Source of the DNA: an uncultured bacterium
Lineage (GTDB): Bacteria; Bdellovibrionota_C; UBA2361; CALJRW01
Direction of reading: 5' to 3'
Length of the DNA stretch: 37,980 nt
Assembly (NCBI GenBank): GCA_937976335.1
Contig: CALJRW010000153.1
Coordinates: 1 to 37,980 of the forward strand
The notes beneath the pieces are model-generated. The model saw nothing but the letters and a program-made list of their open reading frames with translations. It searched no databases and was not told the DNA's origin. Of the stretch, positions 1 through 10,365 are shown piece after piece. The position numbers were made by a program, and so were the translations under genes. Each line of letters starts with the position of its first letter. Positions within the stretch are counted from its first letter, which is position 1.

Positions 1-229
1 CTTCAAAAAATGGATTAGAGATTTTTATTTGACTTTTTTCTCTCAACTAAAAAATTCAATCTTACACTTTTTTGAAAATTACTATTCTAAAATACTTGTA
101 AATTCTCTCTAATTCGGTCTTTTTAAGCGTCGACTAGTTAGAATTATTAATAAGTTATAGATTAAAATTTTAATCACTCACTATGCAAAAAATTTATAGT
201 ATCAAAACTCATTTTAAGCCCATATCTCT

Positions 230-850
230 TTAAGAGCTCTGAGCATCTTCAAGCAAATCTTCCTCAGTATCTACAAACTCAGGAGTAGCTATTTTCTTAG
301 CAGAATTTAGATCGATAACACTTTTCAGACCATTAAATTTTATTCGAACTAAGTCGTAGTTTTGTGACTCTATTATGTTATTAAAAGCTACAATCTTGTA
401 AACATAAATTTGTTCATTTTTTAACTGACTATCAGTAAAAAAATGATTCTTATCACTCTCATCTACTTTTGCTTTTCTAATTGGAGTTCCAGAAGCTTTA
501 GCTTCTTCCCGCTTATAAATTATTTTTTTTAAATACTTATCTGGAACTTCTGAAATTTCTTTAAGCTTAAGTTTATTTGGAATCAACTTTTCGCCTAACT
601 CTAACTCCGCTCTATAAATCTTATAGCCTACTAAATTTTTTAAAGGCTCTCCTCTAACATCTTTCTCTGGAGCTTTCCAAGAAAAATTAATAGCAGATTC
701 AGATGGCTTTACATCTAAATCAACTACTGCAGGAGGTGCAGTAAATTCAGGAGGTACTGGAGGTGCATACCTGCCACATGACAGACAATTAAAGCCAATA
801 AGAGCAAAGAAAAATAAGCTTTTTGTTTTTTTTAATATCAAAGTAATCAT
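230..850 (-). CDS. Small lipoprotein with a fibronectin-III-like domain
   Basis: Residues 1-25 form a lipoprotein signal peptide: a basic start (KKTKS), a hydrophobic stretch, and the lipobox LSCG with Cys25 as the lipidation site. A proline-rich segment (APPVPPEF) follows directly, as in many small deltaproteobacterial lipoproteins. The middle (about residues 45-170) contains INFSWKAPE and VGYKIYRAE, which look like fibronectin type III beta strands; the YKI(V)AFN motif near residue 150 fits strand F/G of the same fold. It should be anchored to the outer or inner membrane facing the periplasm. It starts 5 nt after the rpoD stop codon and is probably read from the rpoD transcript. The fold assignment is inference from pattern, and no specific function can be given. 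Confidence 0.75.
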   Translation of the reverse strand: MITLILKKTKSLFFFALIGFNCLSCGRYAPPVPPEFTAPPAVVDLDVKPSESAINFSWKAPEKDVRGEPLKNLVGYKIYRAELELGEKLIPNKLKLKEISEVPDKYLKKIIYKREEAKASGTPIRKAKVDESDKNHFFTDSQLKNEQIYVYKIVAFNNIIESQNYDLVRIKFNGLKSVIDLNSAKKIATPEFVDTEEDLLEDAQSS

Positions 851-855
851 TCTTT

Positions 856-3072
856 TTAGTCTACAAAGCCACGAAGCCTTTTACTTCTACTAGGATGTCT
901 TAGTTTACGAAGAGCTTTAGCCTCAATTTGCCTAATTCTTTCTCTCGTAACGTCAAAGTTTTGACCAACTTCTTCTAAAGTATGATCACTCTTTTCACCT
1001 ATTCCAAATCTCATTCTCAAAACCTTCTCTTCACGAGGAGTCAAAGTGGAAAGCACTCTTCTTGTTTGTTCTTGAAGACTTAAATTTACAACTGCATTTG
1101 CCGGAGAAACTAAACGCTTATCTTCGATAAAATCACCAAGTTGAGAATCTTCTTCTTCTCCAATTGGAGTCTCAAGAGAAATTGGCTCTTTTGCAATTTT
1201 TAAAACCTTCCTCACTTTATCAACAGCAATATCCATTTTTTCAGAAATTTCTTCTGGAGTTGGCTCTCTACCTAGATCTTGCACTAACTGTCTTGAAGTT
1301 CTTACCAGTTTATTGATTGTTTCAATCATATGAACTGGAATTCTTATAATACGCGCCTGATCTGCTATAGCTCTGGTAATTGCTTGTCTTATCCACCAAG
1401 TTGCATATGTAGAAAACTTGTATCCTCTTTGATATTCAAACTTATCTACTGCCTTCATTAATCCAATGTTTCCTTCTTGAATTAAATCTAAGAATTGAAG
1501 TCCTCTATTTGTGTATTTTTTGGCGATAGAAACAACCAATCTTAAGTTAGCTTCAATAAGCTCTTGCTTTGCTTCGTATGCCAAATATTCCCCGTTCTTA
1601 GCAACCTTAACTGCATCAGAAAACTTCTTAAGATCTACAAGAGTTTTTTCAGTCAAAGCGCCAGATTGCTCTCTTAATTTAGTTAGTTCTTCACCCAACT
1701 CTCTTGCATCTGTAGCTTTCAGTTTTAGTCTTCTACACACCCTCTTAAACTCAAGCTGGTTATCAGACATTAACTCGTTAATCGCGTCAAAAAGCTCTTC
1801 ACCTTTTCTCTTATTTCTCTTCTCTAAAGCTCTTAAGCTTCTACGAAAACTTCTAACTTCTGAATAAAGATCTTTTACATGAGTCCCCATTCTAACAAAC
1901 TGCTTTTCGTTTAAGCTAAGCTTAAGTATTTTGTTAGCATTCTTATCTAAAAATTTATCATACTTAGCTTCAAGTTCAGGAAATTTTCTCTTTTGACCTT
2001 TTGCTTTATTTAATTCTTGAAACTTTTGAATTGTATCTTTTAAAGCTCGCTTATAGGTTGGGAGTTTTTTAAGAAATTTCTTTCTAGCTTTTTCTTCTTC
2101 CTCCTCTTGAGCTTTTTTTGCGTCCTCATCTTTATCGTCATCATCATCAACAACTATTGGAGAGGCTTTTGCTGGAGTTTTTTTCTTACTTGCATCAGGA
2201 TTAGCTAAAGCATCATCCGGCTCTTCTGTCTCTTCTTCAAATAAGTCTTTAAAGCGAATAGTCTTTTGCTTTACGTCTTCAAATAAATCAACAACAAACA
2301 TTAGCGCACTAGGCTGTCTTATTATTTGTTCTCTCGCAACATTTTCTCCAGATTCAATTCTTTTAGCAATGGCAACTTCACCTTCACGAGTTAGAAGACT
2401 TACATGTCCCATTTCTCTAAGATACATTCTTACAGGATCGGTACTTTTTCCAAGCGGAGTAGTTTCAACATCAGAATCAGTTTTACTTGTCGTTGAGCTC
2501 CCAGCCCCCCCCTTACTTCTCTTATCCTCAACTACATCTATATCTTGCTCACTCAAAAGCCCCATAAGATCTTCAAGATTACCTTCGTTAACAAATTCGT
2601 TAGACATTGCATCACCGATATCCGCTAAACTTAAGTACCCCTTCTCTTTCCCAATCTCTACTAATGCATCAAGTTGAAGAGTTAAGTCTTTTTTAGTTTT
2701 CTTTACAGTATCTTTTTGCTGACTGTCGCCTTTTAGTAATTTGCCAATTTTTTTAGCAGCAACTGCCGAGTTTTTTATTTTTTTTAAGCCTTTAGAAAGT
2801 TTTTTCTTAACTTTCTTTTTAACTTTAGATTTAGCTTTGACTTTAACTTTAGTTACCTTGGTTTTAGTTTTTGATTTAACTTTTTTTGTTTTCAGAACCT
2901 TTTTCTTCTTCTTTTCCTTCAGAGAAGTTTTTTTCTTTGCCTTGACACTTTTTTTAGAAACTTTTTTAGATTTAGCTTTAGCCTTGATTTTGGTTTTTTT
3001 AGTAACCTTTATCTTCTTTTTAGCTTTTGATTTTACTTTACTTTTCTTAGTCTTTTTTAATTTTTTCGGCAC
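856..3072 (-). CDS. rpoD: RNA polymerase sigma factor RpoD (sigma-70) with a lysine-rich N-terminal tail
   Basis: The housekeeping sigma factor. Region 1.1 is seen around residues 130-180, region 1.2 at about 210-240 ([11 protein letters not shown]), a charged non-conserved region after it, regions 2.1-2.4 near 505-590 ([43 protein letters not shown]), region 3, and the region 4 helix-turn-helix near the C-terminus ([33 protein letters not shown]). The oddity is the first ~128 residues: 55 of the first 100 are lysine, with Ala, Val, Ser and Thr between them, like a histone H1 tail. The start is GTG, preceded 8 nt upstream by GGAG, which supports translation of the tail. dnaG lies upstream on the same strand, as in the macromolecular synthesis operon, but separated by about 200 nt. 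Confidence 0.97.
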   Translation of the reverse strand: MPKKLKKTKKSKVKSKAKKKIKVTKKTKIKAKAKSKKVSKKSVKAKKKTSLKEKKKKKVLKTKKVKSKTKTKVTKVKVKAKSKVKKKVKKKLSKGLKKIKNSAVAAKKIGKLLKGDSQQKDTVKKTKKDLTLQLDALVEIGKEKGYLSLADIGDAMSNEFVNEGNLEDLMGLLSEQDIDVVEDKRSKGGAGSSTTSKTDSDVETTPLGKSTDPVRMYLREMGHVSLLTREGEVAIAKRIESGENVAREQIIRQPSALMFVVDLFEDVKQKTIRFKDLFEEETEEPDDALANPDASKKKTPAKASPIVVDDDDDKDEDAKKAQEEEEEKARKKFLKKLPTYKRALKDTIQKFQELNKAKGQKRKFPELEAKYDKFLDKNANKILKLSLNEKQFVRMGTHVKDLYSEVRSFRRSLRALEKRNKRKGEELFDAINELMSDNQLEFKRVCRRLKLKATDARELGEELTKLREQSGALTEKTLVDLKKFSDAVKVAKNGEYLAYEAKQELIEANLRLVVSIAKKYTNRGLQFLDLIQEGNIGLMKAVDKFEYQRGYKFSTYATWWIRQAITRAIADQARIIRIPVHMIETINKLVRTSRQLVQDLGREPTPEEISEKMDIAVDKVRKVLKIAKEPISLETPIGEEEDSQLGDFIEDKRLVSPANAVVNLSLQEQTRRVLSTLTPREEKVLRMRFGIGEKSDHTLEEVGQNFDVTRERIRQIEAKALRKLRHPSRSKRLRGFVD

Positions 3073-3351
3073 GCAATTATCTCCATCGCTATTTAGATAT
3101 TTCTATAGTAATTAAACCTATTTAACTCATAATATCCAGAGTCATGAAAAAAAAATTTCAAATACCAATATTGAGTTTTAAGTAAGTTGACGGTAAATAG
3201 TAATAAACTCAGGCTGTTATAGCAAATCTTAGTAAAAAGAAGTTAAAAAGCTAATATTTTTAATAACTTATTTTTTTGAGATAATAGAAGCTATTCACTC
3301 TATTCTTTCGGAGAGATATGACAAAATTTAGAAACTAGCATGAGAAGCCCC

Positions 3352-5151
3352 TTATATATTTTCAACTTTTCTTTCAAGCCTTAACTTTTCTTGATAAAAA
3401 TTTAGCTTCTGCTCTTCAGTTAAATCTCCAGATCTTAACATTTCAGCATGTTCTAAAATAGATTTTTCAATCATTTTTTTCTCAATAAGCAAAATACATT
3501 CATCGTACAATTTATCAAAGTTAACACTTTTATCATCTAGCATAACATGAGCAAGCTTCCAGTGTTCCGTCCAACTTTTCCCAAAATTTTGAAGCAATGT
3601 CATTAAGCTTTCTTTTTGGTTTTCAGAAGAGGTAGAAAAAATTTCATTTAAAGATTGAATAAAGCTTAAAACGTCCGCATGAAGAACTTCACACAAAACA
3701 CTGTTATTTAGCAACTTAGAAGTAATTTTAGCTCTTTGCGTCATAGCAATTAGCAAAATCTCTTTATTTAACTTTGAAAGTTTTTGAATAGCTATCTTAG
3801 TATTATCACTTTCACCTACATCACTAACTTTTTCAACTTCTACTTTTTCTTTTACTTTTTTTACATCATTCTTTAAATGTTCAGGCAAAACCATTAAAAG
3901 GTATGACGCCTCTTTCACTAACTCTTCGTATTCTATTTTATTTTCTACTTTTGTAAGATTTTTCTTAACTTCTTCAGCAAGTTTAGCTTTTGAAGCTGGC
4001 TGTAAGTCTTTTACATTTTCAACCCCATACTTACTAAGTAATGAACGAATATATACCTCCAACAAGCCAACGCCTTTAATCTTAGCTAACTCTTCTGAAG
4101 TTTTATCCCCATGTTTAGTTGCAAAAGAATCTGGATCTTCTCCATCTGGCAAAAAAATTGCTTTGCCATCAACGCCTGAATTTAAGAAAACAGAAAAACA
4201 CTTAGCTGCAGCTGCTCTTCCAGCAGAATCTCCGTCAAATAAAAGACATGCGCTAGTTACATAATTACCAAGTTTTTGAATATGTGAAGATGTTACTGAA
4301 GTACCACAAGTTGCAACAACATTCGAAACTCCAGCCTGCCATAAACCAACGACATCCATATATCCTTCTACAAGATAGGAAAATTTTTTAAGCTTAAATG
4401 AAGGAAGTGCTTGCGGGAGGCCATATAAGATATAACTTTTTTGATACACAGGTGTTTCTTTAGAATTTAAATACTTCGGCCCTTCACCCATATCAGGAAG
4501 AAGTCTTCCTCCAAAGCCCAAAATTCTCTTTGAATCCATATGGACTGGAAAAATCAATCTTCCTCTAAAACTATCGTAAAGATCGGCCTTTGCACTTTTT
4601 TTAGAAACTCCATACTTAATGAGTTCTGTTTCAGAATATTTTTCTTTTAAAAGAGAATCAGTTAACTGTCGCCAATCATTAGGTGCAAACCCTATTCCGA
4701 ATGTGTCAATAGCATCTTGTCTAAGTTTTCTACTTTCTAAATATTTCTTAACAGCCGCAGGTGCTTTCTTAAGATTATCTTTAAAAAATTGTTGAGCTAA
4801 ATGATTAACAATATAATTTCTCTTTTTTTCAGAATAATACTCAGTAGATTTAGTTTTTCCTTCTCTCTCTACATGTATATTATAGCGATTTGCTAAATAC
4901 TCTACTGTATCAGGAAAAGACAAACCTTCTTTCTCCATAATAAAAGAAATAACATTTCCCGAAGCACCACATCCAAAACAATGATATGAATTTTTGACTT
5001 CGCTCACATTAAAAGAAGGTGTTTTTTCACCATGGAAAGGACAAAGACCTACAAAATTTGTTCCTCTTTGTTTTAATTCAACATGATCTCCTATTAGTTC
5101 AATAATTCGTGCTTTTTGTCTAATTTCTTCTATTGTTTTGGCTGAGATCAT
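3352..5151 (-). CDS. dnaG: DNA primase DnaG
   Basis: Makes RNA primers at the replication fork. The N-terminal zinc-binding domain has C37, H40, C58 and C61 (LCPFH, CFGCG). The primase core follows, with the RNA-polymerase-like basic motif FRGRLIFP near residue 195. The Toprim domain has Glu262 (YLVEGYMDVV) and the DGD motif at 306-308 (LLFDGDSAGR). The C-terminal helicase-binding part (about 440-599) is poorly conserved but helical. Length 599 is normal for the family. The ATG is preceded by the purine stretch AGAGAG. It sits upstream of rpoD on the same strand; rpsU, the usual third member, is not in the adjacent sequence. Confidence 0.98.
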   Translation of the reverse strand: MISAKTIEEIRQKARIIELIGDHVELKQRGTNFVGLCPFHGEKTPSFNVSEVKNSYHCFGCGASGNVISFIMEKEGLSFPDTVEYLANRYNIHVEREGKTKSTEYYSEKKRNYIVNHLAQQFFKDNLKKAPAAVKKYLESRKLRQDAIDTFGIGFAPNDWRQLTDSLLKEKYSETELIKYGVSKKSAKADLYDSFRGRLIFPVHMDSKRILGFGGRLLPDMGEGPKYLNSKETPVYQKSYILYGLPQALPSFKLKKFSYLVEGYMDVVGLWQAGVSNVVATCGTSVTSSHIQKLGNYVTSACLLFDGDSAGRAAAAKCFSVFLNSGVDGKAIFLPDGEDPDSFATKHGDKTSEELAKIKGVGLLEVYIRSLLSKYGVENVKDLQPASKAKLAEEVKKNLTKVENKIEYEELVKEASYLLMVLPEHLKNDVKKVKEKVEVEKVSDVGESDNTKIAIQKLSKLNKEILLIAMTQRAKITSKLLNNSVLCEVLHADVLSFIQSLNEIFSTSSENQKESLMTLLQNFGKSWTEHWKLAHVMLDDKSVNFDKLYDECILLIEKKMIEKSILEHAEMLRSGDLTEEQKLNFYQEKLRLERKVENI

Positions 5152-5161
5152 ATCTCTCTAT

Positions 5162-5191
5162 AATATAAACCAGTTTTATTTTGCTTTGCAA
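5162..5191 (-). promoter_or_regulatory. Candidate dnaG promoter
   Basis: On the minus strand, TTGCAA and TATATT are separated by 18 nt, and the -10 box lies 10 nt before the dnaG ATG. The leader would be only a few nucleotides long. Match to the sigma-70 consensus is moderate. Confidence 0.4.
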
Positions 5192-5363
5192 ATGGATTTT
5201 GGAAATTCCTTAACTTCTTGGGATTGAAAAACTAAAGATAGAAAAATAAGAACAGTAAATATCAAAGTTTAGAAAAATTATTGTAAATTAGCATTTGGCA
5301 ATTTTCTATTATTAGTAATTTTTAAAATACTTAAGAAATTACACTAATTCATAACATCAACAC

Positions 5364-5849
5364 TCACCCCTTATAATCAACTCGAACTGTCAGAATTTCA
5401 TATTCTTTAATCCCAGCTGGAAGTTTAATAGTTGCAACATCTCCTTCTGCTTTACCAAACAAGCCTTTGGCAAATGGAGTTTTATAGGAAATTATTCCAT
5501 TTTTAGGATCAGACTCTTCATCTCCATAAATACTAATAGTTTTACTCTCTCCAGAATCTAAATCTTCTAGATCGACAGTTACTCCAAAAACTACTTTTTC
5601 TGGAGAACTTAACTTCAAAGGATCTACTACTTCATAATCTGAAAGCCTAGCTTCTAAATCTCTTATTTTCGCCTCATTAAGTCCTGATTTTTCTTTTGCA
5701 GCATGATAATCAGCATTTTCAGATAAATCTCCTAGCTGACGAGCAGCATCAATCTCTCCTGCTATGATAGGTCTCAAAGATTTTAATTCTTCTAACTCGC
5801 TTTGTACTTTTTTTAGACCCATCGGGGTCATCAATCTTTTTTCTGACAT
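5364..5849 (-). CDS. greA: Transcription elongation factor GreA
   Basis: Rescues backtracked RNA polymerase by stimulating transcript cleavage. The N-terminal coiled coil (residues 1-75) contains the tip motif GDLSENADY with the catalytic acidic residues D41 and E44. The C-terminal FKBP-like domain (80-161) has ISYKTPFAKGLFGK and ends in YEILTV. Length 161 is typical of the family. It follows carB on the same strand, an arrangement I recall from Geobacter, but has its own strong promoter in the gap. No Shine-Dalgarno is visible, and the -10 box ends 7 nt before the ATG, so the mRNA may be leaderless. Confidence 0.97.
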   Translation of the reverse strand: MSEKRLMTPMGLKKVQSELEELKSLRPIIAGEIDAARQLGDLSENADYHAAKEKSGLNEAKIRDLEARLSDYEVVDPLKLSSPEKVVFGVTVDLEDLDSGESKTISIYGDEESDPKNGIISYKTPFAKGLFGKAEGDVATIKLPAGIKEYEILTVRVDYKG

Positions 5850-5856
5850 AACTTTT

Positions 5857-5886
5857 ATTATACTTAATTTAAGAGTTATTAGTAAA
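5857..5886 (-). promoter_or_regulatory. greA promoter, probably leaderless
   Basis: On the minus strand TTTACT and a perfect TATAAT are 18 nt apart. Seven nucleotides separate TATAAT from the greA ATG, so transcription would begin at or next to the start codon. Confidence 0.6.
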
Positions 5887-5890
5887 TAAG

Positions 5891-5920
5891 AAAAAACTCC
5901 AGAAACTCTAAATCTCTAGA
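5891..5920 (-). terminator. Possible terminator behind carB
   Basis: Read on the minus strand, TCTAGA and TCTGGA form a 6-bp stem (one G-U pair) around an 11-nt loop, followed by G and a run of six T. It lies between the carB stop and the greA promoter. The stem is short, so this is tentative. Confidence 0.35.
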
Positions 5921-5942
5921 CCCCTACGTCACTAAGAAAAAA

Positions 5943-5978
5943 TATACCCAACGACATTTGGTTTTACCGCTTTTAAGC
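5943..5978. repeat. Half copy of the palindromic element found at 14.5 kb
   Basis: Thirty-six bases, from TATACCCAACG to AAGC, match 14514-14549 with a single mismatch. Only the left arm is present here; the complementary right arm seen at 14.55 kb is missing. It lies between carB and greA. Confidence 0.85.
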
Positions 5979-6008
5979 AACTTAGAGGTTTGTATTTTCT
6001 AGTATTTT

Positions 6009-9000
6009 TTAATAAAAATCCTGTAAAGCACTAACTTCCAATTCTTCAGTACTTAAAGAATCCAAGGCTCTAACTACTGCTTGAGCTGCAGCAATAGTAG
6101 TAAAAGTAGGCACTTTAAGCTCATTAGCTACTAAACGAATTGAGCGTGAATCAAGAAGAGGCTCTGAACCTTCAGGAGTGTTTATAACTAAATTAATAGT
6201 CCCATCTTGAAGAAAATCTACAACATGAGGAGAACCTTCTCTTACTTTATTGACAGTTGTTACTTCATAGCCAGAACTTTCAAGAAATTTTGCAGTCCCA
6301 CTAGTTGCAACCATTTCATAACCTAATTTTTTTAGAGTATGAGCCACAGTTCTAAGCTCTTCTTTATCGTCGTCAGTAACGCTTAAAAAAATCTTTCCAG
6401 ATTTTGGAAGAACATTAAGTGCTGCAATCTGACTTTTTAGAAAACCACCTGAAAATTTCTTATGTATCCCCATAACTTCTCCAGTAGATTTCATCTCAGG
6501 ACCAAGTACAGTATCAACTCCTTCAAACTTATTAAACGGAAAAACACATGCTTTAACAGAATAGAAATCAAAATTTAAATTTTCCTTTATTCCTATATCT
6601 TTTATAGTTTCTCCAGCCATAAGCCTTGAAGCTATTCTTGCCCAAGAAACACCTGTTGCTTTACTAACAAAAGGAACAGTTCTTGAAGCTCTAGGATTAA
6701 CTTCTAAAAGAAAAACTTCATTCTTAGAAGTTACAGCAAATTGTGCATTCATTAAACCTTTAACTTTTAAAGATTTAGAAAGTTTTTTTGCTTTTTCACA
6801 AATTTCAGAAATTATAGTTTCATTAAGGGAATATGGTGGCAAACAACAAGAACTATCTCCTGAATGAACTCCAGCTCGTTCTATATGCTCCATTACTCCA
6901 GATATGATTGATTCTTCTCCATCGGAAACTAAATCCACATCCAGCTCTATTGCCTTGTGTAAATACTTATCAAGTAACACCGGTCTATCATTAGAAACGT
7001 TTACTCCTTCTTGAACATACGACTCAAGTTCTTCAAGATTATGAATCACCTTCATAGCTCGTCCTCCAAGAACAAAAGAAGGTCTAATCATTATAGGAAA
7101 CCCTATTTTTTCTGCAGCTTTAATTGCTTCAGCTAAAGAACTCACAGTTGCAAAATCAGGTTGCAAAATATCTAAATCTGTAACAAGTTTTGCAAACTGC
7201 TCTCTATCTTCGGCAAGGTCTATTGATTCAACGTCCGTTCCTATTATTGGAACACCAGCTTCCTTAAGACGCTTAGCAAGCTTTAAAGGAGTTTGACCTC
7301 CAAATTGAACTATCACACCATATGGCTTCTCTCTTTTAACTATTTCAATAACTGATTCAAAAGTTAAAGGCTCAAAATATAGCCTATCACTTGTATCATA
7401 GTCTGTTGAAACAGTTTCAGGATTACAGTTAATCATGATTGTCTCAAAACCTTTTTCCTTCAAAGCAATTGAGGCTTGCACGCAACAATAGTCAAATTCT
7501 ATTCCTTGACCTATTCTATTTGGGCCAGAACCTAAAATTATAATTTTTTTATTATCACTTGGTTCTGCTTCAGATTCAGAATCGTAAGTTGAGTAAAGAT
7601 AAGGAGTGTTTGCAATGAATTCTGCTGCACACGTATCCACAGCTTTATAAGATGGTTTCAATGAAAAAGAATCTCTTAGCTTTCTAATATCATCTTCAGA
7701 TTTTTTTGTTAAAAAAGCTATACGTTCATCAGAAAAACCCATTTGCTTTAAGCTTAGTAAATACTCTTTTGTTAAATCACTAGAGTCGTTAAGCTTTAGC
7801 TCTTCATCAATAATTCCTTTTAACTCTTCTAAGAACCAATAATCTATTAAAGTAGCTTCATGAACTTCCTCTAAACTAGCTCCTTTTCTAAAAGCTTCCC
7901 CTAATTGCCACATTCTTTTTGAGCTTGGCTTTTCTATAATTTCAAGCATTTCACTCTTGCTTAAATCTTTATATTTTACGTCAAAATCAAAACCACAACT
8001 ATCTTGCTCCATTGAGTAAAGCGCTTTCTGCATAGCTTCTTGAAAAGTTCTACCAAAAGACAAAACTTCTCCCACTGCTTTCATTTGAGTTCCAAGCCTT
8101 GAATCAGCTAAAGGAAATTTCTCAAAATTAAATCTTGGTATTTTAACAGCAACATAATCTATAGATGGCTCAAAAGATGCTGGCGTTTTTTTAGTTATAT
8201 CGTTTTGTATCTCATCAAGAGAATAACCAACAGCAAGCTTCGCAGCGATTTTAGCAATTGGAAAACCGGTTGCTTTAGATGCAAGTGCAGAACTTCGAGA
8301 AACCCTTGGATTCATTTCAATAACTATAACTCTTCCATCTTTAGGATTGATGGCAAATTGAACATTAGATCCTCCCGTTTCAACTCCTATTTTTCTCATA
8401 ACTGCTTGAGCCGCATCTCTTAAGAGTTGATACTCTTTATCAGTTAAAGTTTGAATTGGGGCAACAGTTATCGAATCTCCAGTATGAACTCCCATAGGAT
8501 CTATATTTTCAATTCCACAAATAACTACAACATTATCTTTCCTATCCCTCATTACTTCAAGCTCAATCTCCTTCCATCCAATCAAAGATTCTTCAATTAG
8601 GACTTCATCAACTGGACTTTGAGAAAGAGCATATAAAACTTTTTGAGATAGCTCCGATTCATCTTTTACAATTCCTCCTCCAGTTCCTCCAAGAGTTCTG
8701 GAAGGTCTAAGAATTAAAGGATAACCAATTTCTTTTGCAACTTTCTCACCATCTTTTAATGAACGAACAACACCACTTTTCGCAGAAGCTAAACCAATCT
8801 CATCCATTGCAATTCTAAAAAGCTCTCTATCTTCAGCAGTTTTTATACTGTCAGCATTTGCGCCAATTAGTTCACAATTATATTTTTTAAAAACACCTCT
8901 TTCTTCAAGCTCAATAGCTATATTTAAAGCAGTCTGACCACCCATAGTTGGTAGAACTGCATCTGGTCTTTCTTTTTCAATAACTTTCGTTACAAATTCA

Positions 9001-9212
9001 GCTGTTATTGGCTCTATATAAGTCCTATCTGAAAATTCAGGATCAGTCATAATAGTTGCAGGATTAGAATTCACCAGTATTACTTTATAGCCTTCTTCTT
9101 TTAAAGCTTTTAAAGCTTGAGTTCCTGAATAATCAAACTCACAAGCTTGGCCAATAACGATAGGTCCTGAACCTATTACTAATATCGATTTTATATCTGT
9201 TCTTTTAGGCAT
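6009..9212 (-). CDS. carB: Carbamoyl-phosphate synthase large subunit
   Basis: Makes carbamoyl phosphate from bicarbonate, ATP and ammonia passed from CarA, feeding pyrimidine and arginine synthesis. Two homologous halves are visible, each starting with a glycine-rich motif ([20 protein letters not shown] near the N-terminus; [17 protein letters not shown] near residue 555). Each carries an ATP-grasp domain ([23 protein letters not shown]). The C-terminal ~130 residues form the MGS-like allosteric domain ([23 protein letters not shown]). Length 1067 is close to that of E. coli CarB. It overlaps carA by 8 bp and is the last gene of the pyr operon. Confidence 0.98.
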   Translation of the reverse strand: MPKRTDIKSILVIGSGPIVIGQACEFDYSGTQALKALKEEGYKVILVNSNPATIMTDPEFSDRTYIEPITAEFVTKVIEKERPDAVLPTMGGQTALNIAIELEERGVFKKYNCELIGANADSIKTAEDRELFRIAMDEIGLASAKSGVVRSLKDGEKVAKEIGYPLILRPSRTLGGTGGGIVKDESELSQKVLYALSQSPVDEVLIEESLIGWKEIELEVMRDRKDNVVVICGIENIDPMGVHTGDSITVAPIQTLTDKEYQLLRDAAQAVMRKIGVETGGSNVQFAINPKDGRVIVIEMNPRVSRSSALASKATGFPIAKIAAKLAVGYSLDEIQNDITKKTPASFEPSIDYVAVKIPRFNFEKFPLADSRLGTQMKAVGEVLSFGRTFQEAMQKALYSMEQDSCGFDFDVKYKDLSKSEMLEIIEKPSSKRMWQLGEAFRKGASLEEVHEATLIDYWFLEELKGIIDEELKLNDSSDLTKEYLLSLKQMGFSDERIAFLTKKSEDDIRKLRDSFSLKPSYKAVDTCAAEFIANTPYLYSTYDSESEAEPSDNKKIIILGSGPNRIGQGIEFDYCCVQASIALKEKGFETIMINCNPETVSTDYDTSDRLYFEPLTFESVIEIVKREKPYGVIVQFGGQTPLKLAKRLKEAGVPIIGTDVESIDLAEDREQFAKLVTDLDILQPDFATVSSLAEAIKAAEKIGFPIMIRPSFVLGGRAMKVIHNLEELESYVQEGVNVSNDRPVLLDKYLHKAIELDVDLVSDGEESIISGVMEHIERAGVHSGDSSCCLPPYSLNETIISEICEKAKKLSKSLKVKGLMNAQFAVTSKNEVFLLEVNPRASRTVPFVSKATGVSWARIASRLMAGETIKDIGIKENLNFDFYSVKACVFPFNKFEGVDTVLGPEMKSTGEVMGIHKKFSGGFLKSQIAALNVLPKSGKIFLSVTDDDKEELRTVAHTLKKLGYEMVATSGTAKFLESSGYEVTTVNKVREGSPHVVDFLQDGTINLVINTPEGSEPLLDSRSIRLVANELKVPTFTTIAAAQAVVRALDSLSTEELEVSALQDFY

Positions 9213-10365
9213 TTGCAGCCCTCAAAATTTGAGATTCACCTACCATTGTAGAAAATCTTTCAAATAAATAATCAGCATCATGCGGCCCTGGCGAGCTTTC
9301 TGGATGATACTGAACACTAAAAGCTTTTAAGTCTTTCACTGATATCCCCTCAATAGTTTGGTCATTTAAATTTATATGGCTAATAGTTGTTTCTTCTAAA
9401 CCGTCTTTTTCAACAGCAAAACCATGATTTTGGACTGTTATTTCAACTTTTTCAGTTTTTAAATCCATTACAGGATGATTTCCACCTCTATGTCCAAATT
9501 TTAGCTTATAAGTTTTAGCACCTAATGCTTGAGCAAGAACTTGATGTCCTAGGCAAATTCCAAAAATTGGTATCGTTCCAAGAAGATTTTTTACAGCACT
9601 TACTAAGTCAGTAAGAGTAGCAGGATCTCCTGGGCCGTTTGATAAAAATATACAATCAGGATTCTGATTAAGAATTTGTTCAGACGTGAAGTGTGCAGGA
9701 ACAACAGTCACTCTAAACCCACTGTTAGTAAAAAGTCTTAGTATGTTTCTTTTAACTCCACAATCTATAGCTACTAAGTGAGGTCTATTTTGTAGCTCGA
9801 TGTCAGGAAGTTTCCTATATCCTTTCCCTAACTCCCAAGGCATTTCATTCCATTGATAAACTTCCTTTGTAGTGACTTCTGAAACGTAATTTTTTCCTAA
9901 CATACTTCCTTCAGCTTTTGCTTTAGCAATTAAGCTGTCAATATCAATCGAATCTCCAGCCGCAATAGCTCCCATTTGAGCTCCCCTGTCTCTTATGTGT
10001 CTTACTAAAGCTCTCGTGTCTATTTCAGAAATTCCTAATGTCTTATTCCTTACTAAATAATCATTTAACGATTCTGTTGCTCGGAAGTTAGATACTCTTT
10101 TACTTAACTTTCTAACTATAAGACCTCTAACATGCACTCTATCAGATTCATTATCTTCATCGTTACAACCAACATTTCCAATTTGAGGACATGTGAAAGT
10201 CATAATCTGACCAGCATAACTAGGATCAGTTAAAATTTCCTGGTATCCCGTCATTGAAGTATTAAATACTATTTCTCCAACAGGAGCATCTTCAATTGAG
10301 CACATAGCTCCAAAAGCTTTTCCTCTAAAAATAGTTCCATCAGCTAAAGCAAGTACACCGTTCAT
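9205..10365 (-). CDS. carA: Carbamoyl-phosphate synthase small (glutaminase) subunit
   Basis: Hydrolyses glutamine and channels ammonia to CarB. The N-terminal CarA-specific domain (1-180) has [17 protein letters not shown]. The C-terminal class I amidotransferase domain has the oxyanion motif LSNGPGDPA, the nucleophile elbow [11 protein letters not shown] with the catalytic Cys, and the His/Glu pair in [11 protein letters not shown]. Length 386 is normal. Its ATG overlaps the pyrC stop codon (ATGA), and its own end overlaps carB by 8 bp, so translation is likely coupled through all three genes. Confidence 0.98.
   Translation of the reverse strand: MNGVLALADGTIFRGKAFGAMCSIEDAPVGEIVFNTSMTGYQEILTDPSYAGQIMTFTCPQIGNVGCNDEDNESDRVHVRGLIVRKLSKRVSNFRATESLNDYLVRNKTLGISEIDTRALVRHIRDRGAQMGAIAAGDSIDIDSLIAKAKAEGSMLGKNYVSEVTTKEVYQWNEMPWELGKGYRKLPDIELQNRPHLVAIDCGVKRNILRLFTNSGFRVTVVPAHFTSEQILNQNPDCIFLSNGPGDPATLTDLVSAVKNLLGTIPIFGICLGHQVLAQALGAKTYKLKFGHRGGNHPVMDLKTEKVEITVQNHGFAVEKDGLEETTISHINLNDQTIEGISVKDLKAFSVQYHPESSPGPHDADYLFERFSTMVGESQILRAANA

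Noticed and set aside
1-229. A gene before the lipoprotein gene at the left edge
   Set aside because: AT-rich sequence without an open frame of useful length or a recognisable protein end.
2741-3115. A 124-codon plus-strand frame opposite the RpoD tail
   Set aside because: It is the complement of the lysine codons (Phe/Leu/Thr-rich), not a membrane protein gene.
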